NCBI GenBank assembly: GCA_016098155.1
Contig: JAAAJB010000531.1
Location: 9,029 to 24,932, forward strand
DNA length: 15,904 nucleotides
From: Actinomortierella ambigua
Lineage: Eukaryota > Mortierellomycota > Mortierellomycetes > Mortierellales > Mortierellaceae
Direction: 5' to 3'
A program made the translations under genes and the position numbers. The notes beneath the pieces are model-generated. The model made no database searches. It was given only the letters and a program-made list of their open reading frames with translations, and was not told the origin of the DNA. Positions within the stretch are counted from its first letter, which is position 1. Each line of letters opens with the position of its first letter. Positions 1-8,883 of this stretch are shown here, one piece after another.

Positions 1-487
1 CCTTTGTGGCCTGGGATTGTAGCCTTCTTTTCCTTGACACTATGTATTTTCACCTTGAATGTACAGGTGGACAAGCAGAGCCGAGTCAGTAACAGCCGAG
101 TAATGGGCACGTCTCCCAATCATGTTCTGTATCCCCACCCCCCTCTTGTTCTATGCTGTCATTTTCTTCTTTCGCGTCAATAGGGAGAGCGACGCCATCT
201 TGAGGGCCTTCATGAGGATAAGGTCTTCAAGACCAAATACCCTCCAGTATGGTTCGTCGAGTGATCGGATGAACAGGAGGAGTGGAGGCGGTTGCTCCAC
301 GTTCTTGGCGGCGGTCGGCGGCGTGGGGATGCTCGCAGGTGTGAAGGTGATCCTGGTCACCAGGGACGGTGGGCTGGAGAACGCTGTGCTCCTGCTCCGG
401 GGCATGCGGGTGGTGGCCGCGAAGTCGAGTGTGGCGCACTTGGTGGAATATCTTCACGATCGCGACCAGGTGCGTTTCAGCCAGTAG
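1..487 (+). pseudogene. Copy C of the repeated PIN/NYN-like gene family (3' part, broken)
   Basis: The copy enters the window already in its intron. A 33-nt exon at 67-99 (V-D-K-Q-S-R-V-S-N-S-R) follows a GTACAG acceptor and matches exon 2 of copy B (14429-14397). An intron at 100-183 (GTAATG...AATAG) leads to an exon starting at 184 with G-E-R-R-H-L-E, then K-Y-P-P-V-W-F, matching copy B's K-L-P-P-V-W-F. About 8 nt are then missing relative to copy B, and the frame runs into TGA at 262-264. Roughly 170-190 nt of the middle, which in copies A and B encode the first Asp strand and the acidic helix, are deleted near 300-325. The end is readable again in another frame (G-M-L-A-G-V-K-V-I-L-V-T-R-D) to TAG at 485-487. 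It cannot make the full protein, so it is a pseudogene. The family is not recognised by name. Confidence 0.75.
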
Positions 488-567
488 GCCGCACCGCATC
501 TTCACCTCTCCTTTCTTCCCTCTTCCCGCCCGTCCCTGCCCGTCCCTGCCTGTCCTTGCGTTATCTT

Positions 568-645
568 TTTTAGTATCATAATAAATCCATCTATGCAAGC
601 AAGTATCGAAATGACATGTTAACGAGGATAGATATGTTTGGAGAC
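568..645 (+). repeat. Conserved 3' block of copy C with polyadenylation signal
   Basis: AATAAA lies at 580-585. The following 55-60 bases (CCATCTATGCAAGCAAGTAT onward to GGATAGATATGTTTGGAGAC) match, with few differences, the minus-strand sequence after the stop codons of copy A (about 11700-11630) and, less closely, copy B (about 13735-13664). The shared block marks the end of the family's transcription unit. Conservation past the poly(A) signal shows that the duplications included downstream DNA. Confidence 0.8.
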
Positions 646-784
646 TATTGTACTTGGAGTGGGATGGGATGGTTAACAGGGCTGATAGTCCATAAAGTGG
701 GAAATGGACCGTTGTATATTAAGAAAGGTCTAGTCTACTTGACACTCTTCTTCAAGCAGTTGACAATTCCTTCCTCCGTGCATC

Positions 785-940
785 ATGACGACTCCCTCGC
801 TCATTCTCTGCGAATCATTTGCACACTTCATCAAGCATGCCGACGGTGCCGACATATGTATCATGCATGTACTTGGTACGTCAGCGGAGCCAACGTGCCA
901 TCGACGCCGGTCAGCAAGTATTTGGTGATAGACATGGGGA
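785..940 (+). pseudogene. Copy D: decayed first exon of the repeated family
   Basis: Reading from ATG at 785 gives M-T-T-P-S-L-I-L-C-E-S-F-A-H-F-I-K-H-A-D-G, closely matching exon 1 of copy B (M-L-T-P-I-G-L-L-R-E-S-F-A-A-F-I-K-R-S-D) and the decayed exon 1 of copy A (E-S-F-A-H-Y-I-K-H-S-D-G). Later the frame shifts: D-A-G-Q-Q-V-F-G-D-R-H in another frame corresponds to D-A-C-Q-L-V-V-L-E-D-A-H of copy B. The 5' flank also matches (CAGTTGACAATTCC here, CAGTCGACCATTCC in copy B), and a TATATTAA lies at 715-722. No later exons follow. It is a truncated copy placed in tandem behind copy C. Confidence 0.65.
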
Positions 941-1444
941 TAGAGAAGTGGTCTATCCGAAATATTTTATTTTCCTCCACCGTTCCTCCTCTCGACTGGA
1001 CTGTGCGCGAAAACGTTCAAGATGAGTGCAGCATGGAAGGCCACTTTTTTTTTAAGCACGCCAAATCAACACATATGGAGGTTTTAGCAGCGCCTACGTA
1101 TGATGAATAGAACGATACACAGAAGAGGAAAAGAGAAGGGCTCACATTTTACGCCCTGCTGGTTTTGCTCTCGGCTCTACCCACGAACAGACGTTCTTTT
1201 CGAAACGTTAGAACATCACGTATGTACCTGTACATGCAGCAGCCGTAATTGTACTACCGCACTATTCTCTCTCGGCGTCTGCATCATGAATGCCGAAGGA
1301 CGAAGGCATGTGGTAAACTGGGGAGAGAGGTATATTTGCGCTGTACAAAAATGTGGGGCCGTGGGAATGTCAAAGCGTCCCCCATCCCATAAAGGAGGAA
1401 TAGAACTTCCTTCTCGCACCCCAACCACAGCACCCAAACACATT
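941..1444. other. Intergenic, no gene recognised
   Basis: Open frames here (for example a 174-codon frame on + ending at 1624) carry no recognisable motif, and the longest runs on into the dioxygenase gene in a different frame from its coding exons. The sequence probably contains the remains of copy D's flank and the promoter of the dioxygenase gene. A CATAAAGG at about 1388 is the only TATA-like element near the predicted start at 1445. Confidence 0.4.
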
Positions 1445-2859
1445 ATGAGCCAAGTAACGTCTCTCCTACAATCCTCAACGGGCATGAATACTCTTTCATA
1501 TTGCCTTGAACTGACACATTCATCACCAATTTCCAACAAAGGTTCACAATCAAGAACCTGTCATTGTAGACTACCAAGACCTCGTCAACAATGTCGACAT
1601 TTCACAAAAAATCAGAGTAAGTGAGCTGCCATTAAAAAAAAAACCATTGCTGGTCAGTCATGGAGTCTTTTTCATTTTGTTCTAGCAACACGCTCAGTGA
1701 CCCTCCCCCCCCCCTTCCTATACCTCTATTGAATAGGACGCCTTTGGCCCTGAGGACCATTGCCTGGGCTTGATGGTCGTCAACAACCTTCCTCCAGAGT
1801 ACCAGCAGCTCCGTGTGCGCCTGTTGCGCCTGGCATCCACCTATGCCGCCCTCCCAGAGACCGTCAAGGACCGCCATATCGACGCTGTATCACGCTACTC
1901 GTTCGGATGGAGCCATGGCAAGGAGCGCATGAACGACGGCCGACCCGACAATTCAAAGGGCAGCTACTACGCCAACCCCGTCCTGGACTCGCCTTGCGGA
2001 GACAAGACTGGGGATGCGGAGCATGATGCCAAGCAACACGAGCTTGAGAGCATGTTCCCCGAGTACTGCAGGGACAACATCTGGCCCACCGCCGAGGAGC
2101 TGGAGGGCTTTGAACAGGCGTTCAAGGATCTTGGACGCTATGTCGTTGAAGTGGGCAAGCTGGTGGCAAAGCCATGTGACGCCTATGGTAAAAAAATCTT
2201 TATGGTGAAAGGAAATTTGTCAAACAAGCGAGTAGCTTACATGCCTACGACTGACTTTTCTTTTTTTTTTTTTTTTTTTTTGTCCGCGCAAAAACAAACA
2301 AACTGTAGTTCATTCACGCCTCCCATCATACTCGCCTTCTCATCTTCAGGATATCATCACACAGTCCAAGACGACCAAGGCCCGTCTTCTTCACTATTTC
2401 CCTCAGGCACCATCGGACGATGCGGATGATGGACCGATGGATTCTTGGTGCGGCTGGCATCTGGACCATGGCTCGCTGACGGGTCTGACCAGCGCTATGT
2501 ACCTGGACGAGACCGTCCCCGAGGCGGAGCGGACAGAGATCCTTTGCCCAGACCCCGACGCTGGCCTGTATATCCGAAACCGAGGACAGCAGGTGGTCAA
2601 GGTCTCGATCCCCCGCAACGCCCTTGCCTTCCAGACAGGCGAGGCCCTGGAGCTGACTACTCGCGGAAACCTCAAGGCCACGCCCCATTGCGTCCGTGGC
2701 GCCCGAGCAGGCAAATACGCCACGACGGGCCTGTTGGCGCGCAACACCTTTGCAGTCTTTATGCAGCCTTGCCTCGAGACTGTCGTCACCCAAGATGGCA
2801 AGAACTTTGGCGAGTGGACCAAACAAGTTCTTGACCGATACTATGAGAAGGAGAAGTAA
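1445..2859 (+). CDS. 2-oxoglutarate/Fe(II)-dependent oxygenase, isopenicillin-N-synthase-like
   Basis: Proposed exons are 1445-1453, 1542-1616, 1737-2187 and 2309-2859; they join in phase to a 361-aa protein. The N-terminal part reads P-V-I-V-D-Y-Q-D-L and then R-D-A-F-G, as in the non-haem dioxygenase N-terminal domain. The core has W-H-L-D-H-G-S-L-T-G-L (His229, Asp231) and A-T-P-H-C-V (His305), which form the expected HxD...H iron triad. Arg323 in R-N-T-F-A-V-F is the likely 2-oxoglutarate carboxylate ligand. The family hydroxylates or otherwise oxidises small molecules in the cytosol; the substrate here is unknown. The first exon of only 9 nt (M-S-Q) is inferred: a CTGAC branch site and an in-phase AG support it, but TGA at 1512 excludes a simple upstream extension. 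The acceptor at 2308 was chosen over 2349 because only it keeps phase and gives L-P-S-Y-S-P-S-H-L-Q, typical of homologues. The third intron has a 21-T run. Confidence 0.85.
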
Positions 2860-2962
2860 AACAAAACAAAAAAATGAAAGAAAGAAAGAAAGAGTAACAA
2901 TACACTATTGTTTTGTTTTTAAAAAAATACATCCTTTATTCATCCATGGAGTGGATCCGTGA
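2860..2962. other. Short convergent intergenic gap with minus-strand poly(A) signal
   Basis: Only 103 bp separate the stop codons of the dioxygenase gene (+) and the F-box gene (-). On the minus strand AATAAA lies at 2940-2935, about 25 nt after the F-box stop. On the plus strand there is an A/G-rich run (AAAGAAAGAAAG) and no canonical AATAAA, so the 3' UTRs probably overlap. Confidence 0.6.
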
Positions 2963-5900
2963 TCACTGGACCCTAGACGTTGCCTTCTGGTTGCCCTTGT
3001 TATCCTCATCGCCCTCGTCGCCCTCGTCGCCCTCGTCGCCCTCGTCGTCATCCTCGCTTATGTCATCTTCGTCTTGTTCACCATCTTCATCCTCACTATA
3101 GGAATCCCTGCTGTAGATTTCGCTCATATCGTACTCATCCTCCTCTTGCCAGAAATCCTCGGCACTATCGAGCTCGCTGTTCTCATCCTCGGTCTCACCG
3201 AGTTCATAGCGGGCATCGTCGTCAAAGGCATCGTTAAACTGGTGCGCACTCCACTTGCGTTGTTGATTAGGAATCCACGCGCTCCGAAGTTGGAGAACAG
3301 CGCGACGGGTGCGTGTCCGACTCGTCGACAAGATTCGCCTCTGCCGCTTGCTCGTGCCACCACTACCACCACCACCACCACCACCGTCCGTAGCAGCACT
3401 ACTACTGTAGCCACTCCATGCTGCCAGGGCTGGCTGGTTACGCGTAGACATGCCCAAGGTCGCTGATGACATTGCAGGAAGCGAGCTGAAAGACCGATTC
3501 CGACCAAGGTTCTCCATGCCCCGGAACTGCAAGCTGGCCTCATAGTATTCCGGGAAACGGTACGAGCGTAGGATCACACCGTCCATGCCCGCGTCGCGCA
3601 ACCAGGACGCATGCTTCAGTAGAGACTCTTTACAGTGCGACCGGAAAAGAGCGAGCACAAATATCCTGATCTTTGATTTGTTGTGGCGGGATGTGGTGTA
3701 GTACTCGTACTCGTCCGCGTCATCGTCGGTGTTGTAGCCATATGGGACTGTCACCCACACCTTGCGCCTCGAGTGCTGTCCTGGGTTGATAGCTTTCCGG
3801 CTGCCACCAGTATCGTCATCATCATCATCATCATCATCATCCTCATCTTCATCCATATCTTCGTCGTCATCCTCATCTTCGTCCTCACCTTCATCATCAT
3901 TATCATCATCTTCATGATCATCGTCGTCATCGCTACCGTCATTGAGACGGGAGTTGTGGCGCCTACGAGGCATGGCCTTGCCAAAGCCAAAGTGCTTCGC
4001 CAACCAGTCAATTTCCTTGTGGCCAAAGGACGTCTTGGCGACGCGTGTGTCCAAATACCAACTCTCCAATGTCTGGGTCAGCCTCGGGACAATCTTGTCC
4101 AATCCATCGACCAGCCCGACGCCGAACCGCTGGTAACGCATGTCGAGTCGCTTCAGCTGCTGCATCTTGGACAGATGGGTGTAGAATTGGGTCGACAGTC
4201 GCCGTTGTAGCGGAACAAGGTCGGGCATGACACTCAGCAGCGCGAAAAAAAATTGCGAGTTGGGCGTACGATTCATCGCATCTTCAAGATCTTGGTTGCC
4301 ATCCAAGACCCATTCCAGCTCGACCGGCACGGGCCAGCGAATGCTCCTTGTCGCCTCAATCATTTGTACGGCCTCGGCCGTCGATATAAAATCGTACCCT
4401 GGGGCGGTCGCGTTCTCGAGTCGACCCCCCGCAGGGATGGTGAGTTCGGGATATTCCCAAAAGTCATCCAACATTGTATGAATTGTCCGCATCGCATCAA
4501 CGTTGCCCATCGTCAGCTCCACGAGCCCATACGTGACCCAGGGCTTGGTCACAAAGTCGGACAACACCACATCGTGACAGTGAAGGACCTTGAGCGACTC
4601 CAAGCCGAGGCACGTCTGGAGAATACGCAGCAGGCCGCGACCCGTGAACGTCTGGATACGCTTCAGCGTGAGCGAACGCAGCCCCTTGGGAACGGTGCTG
4701 TACCCAGTCCATTGACCATCTGCGCATTCTTCCAAAGTTGGCCGTTGAAATCCAAGGCGGTCCAAGCGTCGATTGTACGTGTCCGCGAGAACACCGAGAC
4801 TATGGTCGGTCACTGCGTGGTCAACAGTCTCGAGCGAAACATGCTGAAGTTCTGTCGCATATTCAAAGAGGACTGCAAGCCCCGTGTTTGTGATGAACTC
4901 GTTGTGTCCAATGTAAAGGGTCGTCAGGACGGTGTTGGGCTCAAAGAGGTCGCCGAAAGCGAATCTACGCTGATCAAGAGGGAGCTTGTTCAGGTCATAA
5001 TACTGACCTAGCTGCGACACGACCTCATTTTCTTTCACTTTGCGGCCCTTGGGAATCAGCTTGTAAAAGTTGCTGCCAAAGAATTTGACAGAATCACTCT
5101 CAGGTGAACTCTCCCGCTCAAGGTCGTCCTCATCAAAGTCATCCTCGTCGTCCTCGTCCTCGTCGCCGTCCTCGTCCTCGTCGCCGTCTTGGCCTCGCGT
5201 CTTCTTGCGACGGCCGGTCTCTTCCACGTGGACGGCTTTCATCTCCTCGTTCAGGGACGCTGCTGAGAGCTTGACCTTGTCCGACCAATCCAAAAGCCCA
5301 AATACAATCCTGTCGTCCAAGACACTGCTATAGTCGGCATTCAGGCTTGTGAGGTGGTGGCGATGGTTGGAGAACATCTTCCATGTATCTTGCTTGGTGT
5401 AGCCGAAACCCAGACTCTCAAACTTTAGCGACTTGACTGCCGGCAGCTTGCTGATCTGGCGCACCATATTTTCCTCTCCACAGTTGAGATAAAGGTGGGC
5501 GAGATTGGGGCATGCCTCGACCACGGTTCGCAAGTCCCTTTCCCCCAAGTCGCCAATCATCCCGAGTTCGAGACGCGTCAGTTGTGGTCCAAGGCGAGCT
5601 ACAGCCGAAAGACAACTGCCAGTCAGAAAGCGACACCGATTCATAATCAACTCTTTCAATTGGTGTGGAAAGGGTACTGTGCTATCTATGAGACCCCTCA
5701 AATGAAGGGTGGTTTAGTAAGATATAGAATGAAAGAGAGAGAGAGAGAGAGAAATGAGGGGGGTATTCACTAACATCATTGTTGCGAGGCAACATGAAAG
5801 CTGATTGTCTATTTAGCACGTACCGTGAGGAATGGCCTGGCCAGTCTTGTCATAGACGTCGAGCTTGAACAATGTTGAAACCTCATAATCGGTGACATTG

Positions 5901-6253
5901 GTTGTGGATAGGTCTAAGCGACGAAGGTTCGGCATGTACTCCAGGATAAAGTCCATCGCGTCCTCGTCAATTTGCTGCTCAGCGACGCAGGAAAAAGACA
6001 GCGAGCGAATGAGGGCACCATGTCGCTCGATCAACGGCTTCAGCACCGAGTTGTTGCTGTACCAGGATTCGCCGCCATACTCGAGGTCCAAGTCTTCCCA
6101 GAGGAAAGGGAGGATCGATGTATGCACTGACTTGGAAACCAGCGACAAGTTGCACAGAGTGTCGAGATAGTCATCGCCATCAATGTAGCTGACAATGATG
6201 GCAAGAATCTCTGGAATCTCAAAGGGCGAATTCTCTTGAGATTTGAAGGCCAT
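2963..6253 (-). CDS. F-box protein with degenerate leucine-rich repeats and acidic low-complexity runs
   Basis: Exon 1 runs 6253-5824 and exon 2 5685-2963. The intron (5823-5686, GTACGT...CATAG) is phase 1 and contains a TTACTAAAC branch-like site and a CT-repeat tract; the joined protein is 1050 aa. Residues about 9-58 (F-E-I-P-E-I-L-A-I-I-V-S-Y-I ... L-V-S-K-S-V-H-T-S-I-L-P-F-L-W) form an F-box, the Skp1-binding module of SCF ubiquitin ligases. Downstream are irregular LRR-type segments such as L-K-E-L-I-M-N-R-C-R-F-L and L-R-R-L-D-L-S, the usual substrate-binding part. Three Asp/Glu runs interrupt it (residues about 309-333, 722-769 and 1005-1038), with a Gly run near 910. These are encoded by GAY/GAR and GGT trinucleotide repeats and are likely length-variable. 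Large F-box/LRR families of this kind are common in early-diverging fungi; the target is unknown. A shorter acceptor at 5697 would break the frame. Confidence 0.85.
3005..3060. repeat. Nine-base tandem repeat (CCCTCGTCG unit) in the F-box gene C terminus
   Basis: About four perfect copies of a 9-bp unit encode a G-D-E tripeptide repeat near the C terminus of the F-box protein. The unit length is a multiple of three, so changes in copy number would alter protein length without a frameshift. Confidence 0.8.
3359..3388. repeat. ACC trinucleotide repeat encoding a Gly run
   Basis: A run of ACC units on + encodes consecutive Gly on the minus strand in the F-box protein (near residue 910), followed by a serine and more Gly. 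Confidence 0.75.
3810..3930. repeat. ATC/GTC trinucleotide repeat tract encoding an Asp/Glu run
   Basis: Interrupted ATC, GTC and CTC triplets on + encode about 45 residues, almost all Asp or Glu, on the minus strand (residues about 722-769 of the F-box protein). Confidence 0.8.
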
Positions 6254-6511
6254 GGGGGGGGGGTGGTGGTGTTGAGGAAGAAAAATGATTTGGTAAAATT
6301 CATGTCATGAAGTGAATTTATTTCCAGCCCCGTGTCGTGTCAATTATTTCCCTTCTAGAACAAATTCGCCCCTTCTACCTCCACGTGTAGCTAACCCTGC
6401 CCTACCTAAGGAAACAGTTGTCTCAATTAGATTCAGAAGTAAATTTCCAGCACGCTTTTTTGTATACGCGTCCATCTCTGCTAGTAATATCCTTGGTGCA
6501 TCTTCCCTATC
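6254..6511. other. Promoter side of the F-box gene, otherwise no gene seen
   Basis: The sequence just before the F-box ATG on the minus strand is a 10-C run preceded by CACCACCAC. No clear TATA box was found. The remaining bases carry no recognisable coding signal. Confidence 0.35.
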
Positions 6512-6711
6512 CTAGTCATCGTGTTCCACAACAACATCCTCCTCAACCTCGCCCTCGCCCTTGTCCATATCCTCGCTCGATCGCCTGATCTTGCCCTTTT
6601 ATTCTTTTTGTCGAGAACACCTTTTCAAGAACTGCACGAGATAGGTCACCTGCTCAGCATACCCGTCGAGGAAGCCAGATAACAAGGTGTCTATGTTACC
6701 GTCTTAATACG
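6512..6711 (-). pseudogene. Possible remnant of a coding sequence (C-terminal fragment)
   Basis: One minus-strand frame reads D-T-L-L-S-G-F-L-D-G-Y-A-E-Q-V and then L-V-Q-F-L-K-R, meets a single TAA at 6601-6599, and continues in the same frame as K-I-R-R-S-S-E-D-M-D-K with an acidic end before TAG at 6514-6512. Amphipathic sequence followed by an acidic tail, with one interrupting stop in an AATAAAA context, suggests an eroded gene end. The family is not recognised and there is no upstream exon in view. It could be chance. Confidence 0.3.
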
Positions 6712-7224
6712 AAAACCGAGAGGCGCGAACCTTGAGGCCTAATTTTCCGATACCAACTGCTTTGCAGAGCGACAAACCCCGTCGATGGTGCTGCTAATAT
6801 AAGCTGAATCTCACATGCGCCTATGTAGCTTCCTCCCCCCAAACTTTGATCATGCGACTCGGGCCGTCACTTTGCTAAAACTGACCTGCCCACTGGGTAC
6901 CGCCATCATTGAATTCGAATAGGACGCTCCAAAATGTAGGAAGAGTGGGGGTTTTCTTGGTGAGAGGCCTTGTCTATCTTCTCGAGTCTCAGGAAGAGTA
7001 GACTGGAGATGGAGAGTACGTAATCGGTAGAAGGGCGAAATACAGTTTCGAACTTGTACTCTCACGCATTTTGTAGTTACAATGAGTACACACTACACAG
7101 ATGTCACCTCGATGCGTATCTGTTTTTGGCACCACCATGCTACACCGCTACTTGAACATTTGGTATCAACCGGATCCCACAGCGACTCACAAACACTTAC
7201 ATGCGGTAAGTATTGGACGAATTG
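6712..7224. other. Intergenic, no gene recognised
   Basis: A 71-codon frame on the minus strand (7065-6850) has no motif or start context worth calling. No repeat shared with the rest of the window was noticed. Confidence 0.35.
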
Positions 7225-7291
7225 GGCTCAGTGACTCAACCCCCTTCGACGAAGCCTCGAGGCATTGTTGAGAAAGGTTGAGTCATGAGCC
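7225..7291. repeat. Imperfect inverted repeat carrying two bZIP-type sites
   Basis: The left arm (7225-7241) reads GGCTCA-G-TGACTCAACC and the right arm (7276-7291) is its complement without the single extra G: GGTTGAGTCATGAGCC. Each arm contains a TGACTCA/TGAGTCA (AP-1/Gcn4-type) site, at 7232-7238 and 7279-7285. The 34-bp spacer itself holds TTCGACGAA and the palindrome GCCTCGAGGC. A CRE palindrome TGACGTCA follows at 7309-7316. It may be a regulatory module about 0.9 kb upstream of the secreted-protein gene and 1 kb upstream of the F-box gene, or the ends of a small mobile element. Confidence 0.55.
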
Positions 7292-7308
7292 TATGGACGA
7301 ATACCACT

Positions 7309-7316
7309 TGACGTCA
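7309..7316. promoter_or_regulatory. CRE-like palindrome TGACGTCA
   Basis: A perfect 8-bp match to the ATF/CREB consensus lies within 85 bp of two AP-1/Gcn4-like sites. Binding is inferred from the sequence only. Confidence 0.4.
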
Positions 7317-7984
7317 ATGGTATTGCAAGCAAGAGCAGCCTGGTCTACCAAATGTGGATGGGCTAAGTTCACCATTTTCATTACTCCTCTGTTTCTCTGT
7401 TGTATCGCTTCAACTACGTACTCTGGTTGTGGGGGTCTAACTGAGAACCAGCCCCTTCCACAGCACAACACGAAAGTGCAGCCAGAGTTGACACGGGCAT
7501 GTGTGAATTTTAACCTTAAGCGTTGTTACATAGTGCTGTCCATCAAGAGAAGCAGACCTATTGGCTATGGGAAAGGAAGAGTGAGAAACTGACAAAACCC
7601 TTTTCCATGGCTTTGATTTCCATAAGCCTGTGCATAGGCTGCCCATGTTGAAGCTGCGTACAGTCGCTCGTGAGTGACGCCTGGTAGATCGCGTGAGTAT
7701 TGTGGTGGTGGTATGTAGGACGAGAGCGGTATGGGATTGAAAGTAGGTACAAGGTAAATCACATGTATGGTTTTCCGCATGGCATCCAACAGTATGTTGT
7801 CGGGTGGAAACATTTTCATGTAGCGCTGCTGGTATAGCATCTGATACCACGGTGTAGAACTCCACTTCTTCGCTTCTTCCAGATACAGGAAGCCGCTTCT
7901 ATTCTCACAGAGGTATTGTCGCTATATCAGAGTGTCTTATGACATCGCCGGCTATCGCTTTGGCACAAAGATACCTTGTGTCCG
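7317..7984. other. Intergenic, no gene recognised
   Basis: Several open frames on both strands overlap each other (for example 7865-7437 on - and 7278-7592 on +), but none shows domain motifs, splice-linked extension or a signal peptide. The right end is the promoter region of the secreted-protein gene. Confidence 0.35.
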
Positions 7985-7992
7985 TGTTTTCT

Positions 7993-7998
7993 TATAAA
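7993..7998 (+). promoter_or_regulatory. TATA box of the secreted-protein gene
   Basis: TATAAA in the context CTTATAAAGG lies about 90 nt before the predicted splice donor of a 5' UTR intron and 193 nt before the ATG at 8186. The intervening sequence is C/T-rich, as in fungal leaders. Confidence 0.6.
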
Positions 7999-8084
7999 GG
8001 CTCAGTTCTGTCCCCTGGAGATCTCTTCTTACTCTCCATCTACCGCTCTTGCACCTTCACTTCAGACGTCTCAATCAACACAAG

Positions 8085-8176
8085 GTAACATCCCCTGGAA
8101 ATTCAGGGCATTGTTTCTTGCTTGAGACATACGAACAAGTGTCTTTACTCAATCCATCAACTTTCAATCAATGTAG
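8085..8176 (+). other. Probable 5' UTR intron of the secreted-protein gene
   Basis: CAAG|GTAACA at 8085 and AATGTAG at 8176 bracket 92 nt directly before the leader AATCTCCAA and the ATG at 8186. The length fits the other introns in this window. Splicing is predicted only. Confidence 0.55.
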
Positions 8177-8185
8177 AATCTCCAA

Positions 8186-8857
8186 ATGATGAAGCCAATC
8201 CTCCTTCTTTCTGCATGCGCTATGCTCGCCAGCGTTGTTGTCGGAGGGCCACTTTCCCAACAGCGCAACGAAAAACTCTGCGCGGGGTTCGCCCAAGCTA
8301 TCCAGGATTCTTTAGCGTTGCCTCTATATCCAACAGTCGAGGAGAAGATTGATCTCGAAATCCTTGGCACGGATGCCAAGAAGATGTTCCCGAGCCATCC
8401 CGCAGGCATGTCCGAGTCTGAAAAGTACTTGTATACCACCGATTTTGTAGACTGCGACCGTTCGCCCAGGTTTAAGCTGGGTAAGGTCCAGTCTAGCTCA
8501 GACAACAAAACAAGCACCAGGACAGCCTATGACCTGAGCTTGCTAGTCGGCGTTGAGAAACCTCTCGCTACATTGTTTAATCACCTCCCTAGTGCCAGTC
8601 TTACTGGTTCGAACCAGTATAGCGTCAGTCGAGGCTACGAGACGGTCAGCCTGTCCGATGCTAATATCAAGGATGGCGAGAGCAAGCAGGAGTGTGTTAT
8701 CTCACCTGGATGGTCGTGTATTGCCGACTTCTATCTCGATACCAAGTCTGGTTCTCCCGTCAGCACCTTGCCTAATAGGAACCACGTTCACTTCCCGGCA
8801 GCTTTGGACGGAAAACCTCTCTTCTCGAACAAATGGTTGACCGTAACCAGTGATTAA
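8186..8857 (+). CDS. Small secreted protein with four cysteines, function unknown
   Basis: A single exon encodes 223 aa. A second Met follows the first directly, and either could start the protein. Residues 1-21 form a signal peptide (basic Lys3, hydrophobic L-L-L-S-A-C-A-M-L-A-S-V-V-V, then G-G), so the product should enter the secretory pathway. The mature part has four cysteines (32, 90, 170, 178), enough for two disulfides, and one N-glycosylation sequon at Asn107 (N-K-T). The middle, with alternating polar and hydrophobic residues and many Ser/Thr (about 115-160), suggests beta-strands. There is no transmembrane helix after the signal and no GPI-type tail. I do not recognise the family. 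It has its own TATA box, a likely 5' UTR intron and AATAAA at 9001-9006. Confidence 0.8.
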   Translation: MMKPILLLSACAMLASVVVGGPLSQQRNEKLCAGFAQAIQDSLALPLYPTVEEKIDLEILGTDAKKMFPSHPAGMSESEKYLYTTDFVDCDRSPRFKLGKVQSSSDNKTSTRTAYDLSLLVGVEKPLATLFNHLPSASLTGSNQYSVSRGYETVSLSDANIKDGESKQECVISPGWSCIADFYLDTKSGSPVSTLPNRNHVHFPAALDGKPLFSNKWLTVTSD

Positions 8858-8883
8858 TTCATCTGCAGCACCTCGTCTTTTTA

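Noticed and set aside
616..1110. 164-codon open frame on +
   Set aside because: It runs through the conserved 3' block of copy C and reads copy D's exon in the wrong frame; no motif.
1100..1624. 174-codon open frame on + before the dioxygenase
   Set aside because: It overlaps dioxygenase exon 2 in a different frame; the dioxygenase frame matches the family, this one matches nothing I know.
2326..2826. 166-codon open frame on -
   Set aside because: Antisense of dioxygenase exon 4, whose own frame carries the iron-binding triad.
3683..4210. 175-codon + frame rich in Ile/Val that looks like membrane segments
   Set aside because: Antisense of the Asp/Glu triplet run of the F-box gene; the ATC repeats produce false hydrophobic runs.
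4253..5011. 252-codon open frame on +
   Set aside because: Antisense of the F-box exon; no start or splice support and no motif.
7225..7291. tRNA or other classical structured RNA gene
   Set aside because: The ends pair but there are no D, anticodon or T arms of the right size.
7437..7865. 142-codon open frame on -
   Set aside because: Composition is irregular, there is no promoter or splice context, and several overlapping frames of similar quality exist.
8602..8619. tRNA B-box-like GGTTCGAACC
   Set aside because: No A box, cloverleaf or anticodon stem around it; it lies in a protein-coding frame.
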